NCBI GenBank assembly: GCA_009746045.1 | Contig: RPFO01000370.1 | Span: 62,001 to 126,000, forward strand | Direction: 5' to 3' | Length of the DNA: 64,000 nucleotides | From: Mesostigma viride | Lineage: Eukaryota > Streptophyta > Mesostigmatophyceae > Mesostigmatales > Mesostigmataceae | Shown here: positions 57,737 through 64,000 of the stretch, piece by piece | Position numbering within the stretch: position 1 is the first letter of the stretch | How the letters are laid out: each line of letters opens with the position of its first letter | The notes under the pieces: model-generated | Databases searched by the model: none | The model's input: only the letters and a program-made list of their open reading frames with translations | Told to the model about the DNA's origin: nothing | Made by a program: the position numbers and the translations under genes

Positions 57737-60700
57737 CTAAAATCGAGTTAGTAGAAATCGGACTGCCAACCGTGAAAAATCAAAACACTCTACATACCAG
57801 AATTCACTCGCAGATTTTTTCTTACCCTTTTTGGCCTTTTCCTTCGACCTCTGCTCGCAGGTAGACCCCGTCTGGGGGTGGGGGGCAGGCGCCGGGGCGG
57901 GTTTGGCGGGCTCGGCAACCTTGGCAGTCTTCGCGGTCTTGGGTAACTTCTTGGAAGCAACGCGCTCCTTTCCCCCGTCCTCCTCCTCTCCGCCGCCATC
58001 CTCCTCCTCCTTCTCCTCCTCATCGTCCGAATCTGAAAGCACAACTGCTTTTCGACGCCGTTTCTGAGGCAGGGCAGGCTTGGGAGGCTTCCCCACCTTG
58101 GCCGATTTCTTGGAAGCAACGTGCTCCGCAGCCTTCCCACCCTTGGCGGATTTCTTGGTAGCAACGTGCTGCTCCTCCTCCTCCTCCTCCTCCTCCTCCC
58201 CCTCCTCCTCCTCAGCATCGTCGTCCTCCTCCTCCTCCTCCTCCTCAGCATCGTCGTCCGAATCAGCCACTGCCACAACTGGCTTACGAAGCTGCTTCTT
58301 CGGTACCTGAGAAATGGCCAGAGTCGGCGGGGGAACCCGAAGCTGCTTCTTCGGTACCTGAGAACTGGGCAGAGGCGCCGGGGTGGGCAGAGTCGCCGGG
58401 GGAACCCGAAGCTGCTTCTTCGGAACCTGAAAAACGGGCTGCGACGCGGCAGGCTTGGAAGGCCCACCTCCATCATCCTCAACAAGTGACACGACTGCCC
58501 GTCGAGTCACTTGAGAAGCGGGCTTCTTCGCCGCAGGCGGATCCGAATCACCTTCAGGCCCCGTCCTCTGTTCGGCCTGCTGCGTTCTGACCTCGACGGG
58601 GGTCTCTCCGCGGTTAGACCCTCCTGCCGGACCTCCATCCCCTCCATCCCCTCCCTCCAACAACTGTTGGTCATCCCTCTCCACCACGGCGGACGATCCC
58701 CCAGCTTCGTGGGAAGCTTTTCGCTTCTTCGCCCTTCCGAGCCTAGGCCCCCCATCACCTTCCCCCTGTTCAAGCCGCTCCCACAATTCACTCCCTTTCC
58801 CGATCCTTTCCACTATCTCTTGAAACCCCTTAATCTCCGTCTTGGTACCAAACACGATCACCATCGGTTCGAACCTGGAGAAAAAGTCGTGGGCGCAAGC
58901 CTTCAGCACATTATCGTACATCCCGCCCGGTTGGGGAATGGACGAAGCTGTCGGGCAAGGACCGAACGCCCACCACCCTCTCTGAAAGTTACTCCACTTA
59001 TCACCCCAAATGTTCGCCAAGTTCAGCAGGCTCAGGCACGGAAGGGACCTGCCCAAGGGAAAGGGGCGGGCTGAAGCTGAGGCAACCTCGCCTGCCACCT
59101 GCTTGACGAGCGACTTGTCATCATCATCACCGTCTAGTTCCTGACAGCAAAACCAGACCCGGCGACGGCCCCAGTCCACACTCTGCCACTCATACTTCAC
59201 GTCCCATCCTCCTCCTCCTTCGCCTCCTCCTCCTTCTTCGCCTCCGTCTCCTTCCCCTTCCCCTTCCCCTTCCCCTTCTCCAGCCCCTTCACCGGCCCCT
59301 TCATCGCCGCCTCCTTCACCCCCCCTTCGAGTAATCCAACTTTTGGAGCGTACTTCCTGAACGCTTCCGGAGCCAAAAGTGCCAAACCCACCGTCTTGTC
59401 CTCGCTCTCTTTTAGCAGAATCTCCTGAAAGTCGATCTTGCCACTACTGAGATCCTTTCTCGGAATCCTCAGATGTGCGGCGTGTTTTTTGGCTTTAAGA
59501 AGGTAGGCGATGTTCCTCGTTATGATGACGGCCACATCCCAAAATTCCCGGTATCTGGCCACAATCTCCTTCCTGCCGACCGGCCGAGGAGAGGATGGAG
59601 ATTGAAGACGAGTTCGAAAATATGAGACGCCACAAACTCCTTGCCCTTTGCGTCCTTGCATTGCGCTTCCAGCGTCTCATCCTCCTTGAATCTGGCGCAA
59701 ATGGTCAGCCGCAGGCACTCCAGCACATCCTTGGCGAACTCCACCAACTTGGTGAGCTTTTCCGGTCCAACCTGGCAGCTCATGATGCAATCGATCACGG
59801 CGTCCATCATAGGAAGGCTGGCCAAGTTCCTGAAAGCGGTCCAAGAGACCTTCTGGCCTTTCTTCTCCCCCTCTGCATTCGCGAATTTGCACCTTTGCAT
59901 CATCACCTCCTCAGGCGCGGGTTTCGTTGAGGCAGGATCATCAGTCTGCTCCTGTGTCAGACGGAGAAACGTGTTGGCCAGCGTGCGACTGTAAGCGGAA
60001 TGCACTGAAGCAATGCTGTGGGCCGGCTTTTTCTTTCCTTCTGCTTCCTCCTCGTGTACATCCACCGCTGCCGGCTCCACATTCCCTTCCCTCCCCCCGC
60101 TTGCCGCATAGCCGGGAGGATGTACGTGAGCAGATTGGTGTAGTGGCCATCCGCAATATAGTGGCCCTTCCCACGCGTGACTTTGCCGTATAGATATAGC
60201 TTGTTGTAGTTCCACACGTCAAGCAACGCCTGGCCCAGCGTACGATCCGCCACGGCTAAGTCCTCCGAATTCGCCCCCTTGGCGATGTCGAACAGCTTCT
60301 CCAGCTTGCCGGTCAGCACCGCCTGCGACATCAATTAACATCGAGCGAGCAACGACAAAACTCAGTCATAAAAGGCGAGGGGTATAGCTGCGGATAGACC
60401 CTAACAAAATTCGAAAAAGAAACGGCCGACAATACGCAACGAAAATTCCAACAAAAAAAAGGAGAGGGTCTAGCTGCAGCGAGACCCTCGCAAAAAACTT
60501 GAAGCGCACACAAAAAACAACCACGAAAATTCCGAGGGTCTACCCGCAGCTAGACCCTGCCAAAATAGATAGCTTACATCTTCTTTTGCCTTAGGTAGAT
60601 TTCGAAGCTCACTCCACGACGGGAGCAGGTCGCCACCCTTGAGAAGAACGACGTTCGTACCCATGTAACCACCACGGAATTTCCGCAACAGGTCCTGGAA

Positions 60701-63700
60701 GGCGTGCTCCGCCTCCTTAGGAGTACTTGCGAAATTGGACTCCGCCCCACCCTCGCACATCATTGCCCGAACCTCTCCCCACCCGCCATCCGGCCCCCTG
60801 AGAAACGACTTTAACCCCTTAAAGTAGTGGTTCCCATCCACCACCGCGTACCGGAGAACCAGATACGGTACCGGTACCCGTTCCTCAAAAAATTTCGGAT
60901 CGTAGGACTTCATCGCAGTATTGCACAGCAGGTTGAAAACTTGCCGACTGCCCTCGATCTCCTGAGGCAAAACTGCGGCCACCTCGTCCACCTGGCGTAG
61001 GTACGCCACTCAACTCCTCTCGCCAGGAAAGAGGTGGTGGACTCCGTGTTAAGCCACACGTCGACTTCAGTATCCGAAAGGGGCCGGAAGTACCTGGACC
61101 CCACATCCTCCGCGTCAATCTTGGCACCGTGGTAATGCTTCAGCCACTTGACGAAATCCGGCATGCACAAGATTTGCTTGTCGAACAGGTCAGGTTGAGA
61201 TTCGGCAAGCGCCTGGAAAGGGAACTGCCAGACCGGGACAACAACCTTGAAGTGCAAGGCGTTGTCCCGCGCATTGAGGAGAATGCGGGCGTTCTCCTTA
61301 ATGGTTTCAAGGTTTAAACGCCGCTGCCTCAAAGCCTCTGGCAAAATAAGCGCGTTGACCGTCTGGATCCGCATACTGAAACATCCGGTCTGCTGAAAAT
61401 CGGCCGGCCGAATCCAACGCGTTTCCCTGAGAGTATTGGCCTTCCGGATGTTCTGGTCCCTGACCTCCTTGTTCGAGTCGACCTTTTTCGAAGGCTTCCA
61501 GCTTTCAATGATAGGGTCGGTGTCCGGGTTCCCACTGCTCGTGAGCACCCCCCTTGCTTGTTGAGTGACCGGAGCAGCTCAAGAAAGGGGGAGAACTCGG
61601 GCCAGTTTGGCAGGTCATCGACGTCCGCCATCCGCCTACTCGAGCAGTACTTGAGCATATCCTTCACCAGCGCGAACACGGCGTCATGACCAGGTAACTT
61701 CTTCTCCACCGTGGCGTCTTCGTCCCCCCCGTCATCCTGAAGTAAAAAATCGAAAAGGACCGCAGGATTTGCTCAAGTCAGTAATCTTTAGGCCGACCAC
61801 GACATCCTGTTCAGGGACGAACAAAGTTCTGTTGGAATAGTACCTTACTGACACTAAACACAAGTCCCGCAGCCGGTCAGCGTCTACCCGCAGCGAGAGG
61901 TCTAAATTTTCACAACAATCGTACCTGTCCAGTTTTCTGCTGCTTCTTGGCCTCCTTAGCCTTCTCCTTCTCCGCCTTCTTCGCCTCCTTCTCCGCCGCC
62001 TTCGCCTCCGCGTTCTTCTTACTGTTGGCCTTTGCCACCGCATTCAGCGCCCTTTTTCCCTCAGCGGCCCGACGACGAAAATCAGCCTTCATGAATTTCT
62101 CGATCTTGTCAACCTTTGCCTCTGAGTACTCCTTAGGCTGCCACTTGAAATTCTTGGTGGCTTTCGACTTCACCAGATTTGCGAATTCATATGCCAATTC
62201 ACTCTTAAAGGTAGCGTCACCCAACACCTCCGTATCGAAATCGGCATCGACTTCCGCCTCAAGTCGTGTCAGGTACTTGCGAAACTCGGACCCCGCAGGT
62301 CCCTCCGAATCGACGCCATCGGGCGGAGACTTAAGCATGATCAGGCCAACAGCAATAATATGATCCTTCGCAACCTTCTTGCGGGAATCCAGCTTTTCCC
62401 TTTCATGCTCAGTCAATGGAGGCTTCGCCGCCTTCCCCCCCGCAGTACCCCCAGCGACAGCCCCCGCCTGCATTACAAAAAAAAACGAACAAGAAGGGAC
62501 TTGACCTCAGTTCGATTGTTGCACCATCGTCTCTCTGCGGAGATACCCCTCAGCACGAAAAAAATCACACGAACTCGCGGCGGATGAACGTACCTGCACA
62601 GCCACTTCTCCCTCAGCGTCTCCCCCATCCTCATCTCCTCCAGCGTTTTCATCCCCCCCATCCTCATCTCCTCCAGCGTTTTCTTCCTCTCCGGCAGCGC
62701 CTGCTGAGGCCAAACCCCCCGCCTGTCAACACCGAATACGACAGCTCATTGGAAATCAAAATTAGTCGATATTTGTATATTTCGCATAATGCGCTCACTA
62801 AAACTTCAGGCGAAATGCAGACATCCGGATATCGTTTAATGCTTACCATTTCCATCTCGAGTCCAGACCAAATACCAGCACTGTCAACAGCCATCGCCGC
62901 AGCCGCCCCCTGAAAAAAGACAACAGATTGGTTGGGGGCACCGTTGAAATTAGCCGAACATGTCAGTCTCAATAAAAGGGTGAGGGTCTACCTGCAGCTA
63001 GACCCCATGTAAGATGCTCGTGGAAACTCGACGGACAAGCACCCACCTTATCAACCAAGTCTGACAAATTAGGTAAATCCTCCGATACGTCCCCTGGCAT
63101 GGAGCCCCCCTGCATGATATGACAGGACAAACCATGAAGGTTGGTCAGCATATAGAGCCCTATTCAGGGAATGGAAACAACCCAAATCGATAAACGATAT
63201 CGGCAAGTTAACGTACCGAAACGTAGAACTTCCACCTCCTCAAAATCTTCCCCAAAGGCCATATCGGCACTTGATGGGCTCTCTCCTTTTCCAGTTGCCG
63301 CCTCAATTCCGCCTCGAAGAACAACTCGAGGGACTGCCAATGGCCTCCCGCCTCTAAATCAGACCACTCCGTGTCTGTCTTGGTTCGGATACTCTGGAGA
63401 CAATCAACCAACGAGATTTGATCCAACCATTCCTGGACGACTTCCCGGTATGGCTTATATGTCTGAATAACATGGAAGTCCTCCCGGTGCCGGAAACTTT
63501 GGATCACCTGTCCAGCCCAATCCAAAAAGAAAGCGACCGCTTCCCGCGAAAGGCTGGCGTCCGGGCTGACAAGAAAGTCAGTCCGCCACTTAACAAAAGA
63601 TTGCAGTAAGTGGTCTCTTGCCATGTCCAAATGCGCGATCACTTCATGTGCGCGCTCCTCCAATCCTCCTACGTCATTCATTCTTCCCGGCACAATTACG

Positions 63701-64000
63701 ATATAGTCACTGTTGGACGTGTCAACAAATCCTTGCCTGACAATATCAAACACTTCATCTTCCGACAGTGAAGCCCTCGAATCCGCTCTCATATCTCCAG
63801 TCATGAGTTTAAAGAGCTGATGCAACGCAGTGGTTTTCAAGGTTTCCATATAGGAAGCCTCGATGCATGTGAAGCCAATGTGGACCTCGAACTTTTCAAC
63901 CTCATCAAAGAGCGTCGACCATATTAAAGCACGACGGGGAAAGTAACGTCCGACATCCTCCTTCAGATTAAGGATGCACGACTGCGCGATCTTCAAAACC
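57140..64000 (-). CDS. Large multi-exon gene, unknown function, 5' end beyond window
   Basis: At least eight exons on the minus strand with consensus splice sites, continuing past the right edge. In order: a helical domain (63217-64000), two 63-bp exons, an acidic exon, a Lys/Ala/Glu-rich helical exon, an exon with FQQTGCFSMRIQTVNALILP, a long exon with cysteine- and tryptophan-containing segments (WFCCQELDGDDDD, SNFQRGWWAFGPC, NVLKACAHDFFSRFEPMVIV), then repeats of QVPKKQLRVPP, long Asp/Glu runs and Lys-rich stretches with PKKKRKV-like basic patches, and finally a C-terminal domain (57140-57736: KLKNKLWWMPLDYAMKVV). I do not recognise the family. Charge-rich linkers suggest a nuclear protein. 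The long exons require frame changes near 61550, 61010, 60110, 59585 and 59200, two of them at C6 runs, so it is either a pseudogene or carries assembly indels. The last junction (57798 to 57736) also mismatches in phase. Confidence 0.6.
57798..60322 (-). CDS. Unknown gene, longest exon with three frame changes
   Basis: Acceptor GTCGCAG|GCGGTG, donor CTG|GTATGT. Pieces: AVLTGKLEKLFDIAKGANSE; after about 60110 SAYSRTLANTFLRLTQEQTD; after about 59585 KEIVARYREFWDVAVIITRN; after about 59200 KYEWQSVDWGRRRVWF, running to the acidic and QVPKKQLRVPP repeats. Confidence 0.6.
60333..60577 (-). repeat. Intron with three copies of a 24-nt hairpin motif
   Basis: Within this intron the inverted repeat of type AGGGTCTAGCTGC...TAGACCCT occurs at 60535-60558, 60462-60490 and 60377-60401, each separated by a GGAATTTTCGTTG-like spacer. 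Related copies are in two other introns of the gene (61880-61903 and 62982-63006). Confidence 0.75.
60578..61736 (-). CDS. Unknown gene, exon with two frame changes
   Basis: Acceptor TTACTTCAG, donor GAT|GTAAGC. The frame runs DDGGDEDATVEKKLPGHD, shifts near 61550 (a C6 run) into TDPIIESWKPSKKVDSNKE, shifts again near 61010 into RQVDEVAAVLPQEIEGSRQV. Each piece is compositionally coding-like and the frames abut with almost no loss. Confidence 0.6.
61925..62467 (-). CDS. Unknown gene, Lys/Ala/Glu-rich exon
   Basis: 543 bp (181 codons), acceptor AATGCAG, donor ACAG|GTACG, phase 0. A helical segment (HEREKLDSRKKVAKDHIIAV, FANLVKSKATKNF) then a long charged helix (AEAKAAEKEAKKAEKEKAK). Confidence 0.7.
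62594..62722 (-). CDS. Unknown gene, acidic exon
   Basis: 129 bp, acceptor GTTGACAG, donor CAG|GTACGT, phase 0. Contains two ENAGGDEDGGD repeats. Confidence 0.65.
62847..62909 (-). CDS. Unknown gene, 63-bp exon B
   Basis: Acceptor TTTTTTCAG, donor ATG|GTAAGC, phase 0, 21 codons with MAVDSAGIWSGLEMEM. Confidence 0.65.
63047..63109 (-). CDS. Unknown gene, 63-bp exon A
   Basis: Acceptor CATGCAG, donor AAG|GTGGGT, phase 0, 21 codons (GGSMPGDVSEDLPNLSDLVDK). Confidence 0.65.
63217..64000 (-). CDS. Unknown gene, first visible exon
   Basis: Open to the window edge. Donor TCG|GTACGT after ...RRWKFYVS. Mostly helical, with CIEASYMETLKTTALHQLF and RHREDFHVIQTYKPYREVV. No known motif. Confidence 0.65.

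Overview
The window reads as nuclear DNA from a eukaryote, most likely an alga of the green lineage. It has GT-AG introns with C-rich 3' tracts, one clear TACTAAC branch site, LTR retrotransposons primed from a PBS resembling the end of initiator tRNA-Met, plant-type LINE reverse transcriptases with an RVT zinc-knuckle C-terminus, and coding exons swollen by low-complexity insertions. Nothing suggests a prokaryotic operon. The species cannot be named from sequence alone.

Layout. 1-13.1 kb is nested transposon debris: a possible LINE ORF1 piece, a decayed copia Pol, a young complete but non-autonomous copia element (3816-8684, exact 5-bp target duplication AAAAG) sitting inside an older repeat, a LINE ORF1, and SINE-like and other dispersed repeats. 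13.1-20.7 kb is a 3'-truncated Ty3/gypsy element with one LTR, a small separate ORF with an RNase H1-type hybrid-binding domain, Gag, and protease-RT-RNase H-integrase. 20.7-22.5 kb holds another copia LTR and LINE 3' ends. 22.5-25 kb is mostly non-coding, with two candidate exons of an unrecognised minus-strand gene.

25.3-37.9 kb is the main gene. Six exons on the plus strand splice in frame into a protein of about 2147 residues. It joins a complete HypX/HoxX (formyl-THF transferase-like half plus crotonase-like half) to a complete FolD (methylene-THF dehydrogenase/cyclohydrolase). In bacteria HypX makes the CO ligand of [NiFe]-hydrogenase from 10-formyl-THF, and FolD makes that 10-formyl-THF. 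One polypeptide would therefore hold consecutive steps from a C1-folate pool towards CO, in a eukaryote where no [NiFe]-hydrogenase is expected. The gene's introns contain decayed, partly periodic copies of their own splice boundaries, plus G-rich and minisatellite arrays.

38-57 kb is again repeat-rich: LINE tails, three members of a TIR-bearing DNA element family, an inverted copy of repeats from 10-12 kb (including an uninterrupted version of the copia insertion site), a 1.3-kb C/A-rich CCACCCA tract, several LINE 3' ends and short tandem repeats. 57.1-64 kb is one large minus-strand multi-exon gene of unknown function, running off the right edge. Its splice sites are clean, but its long exons need several frame changes, and its introns carry a recurring 24-nt hairpin motif.
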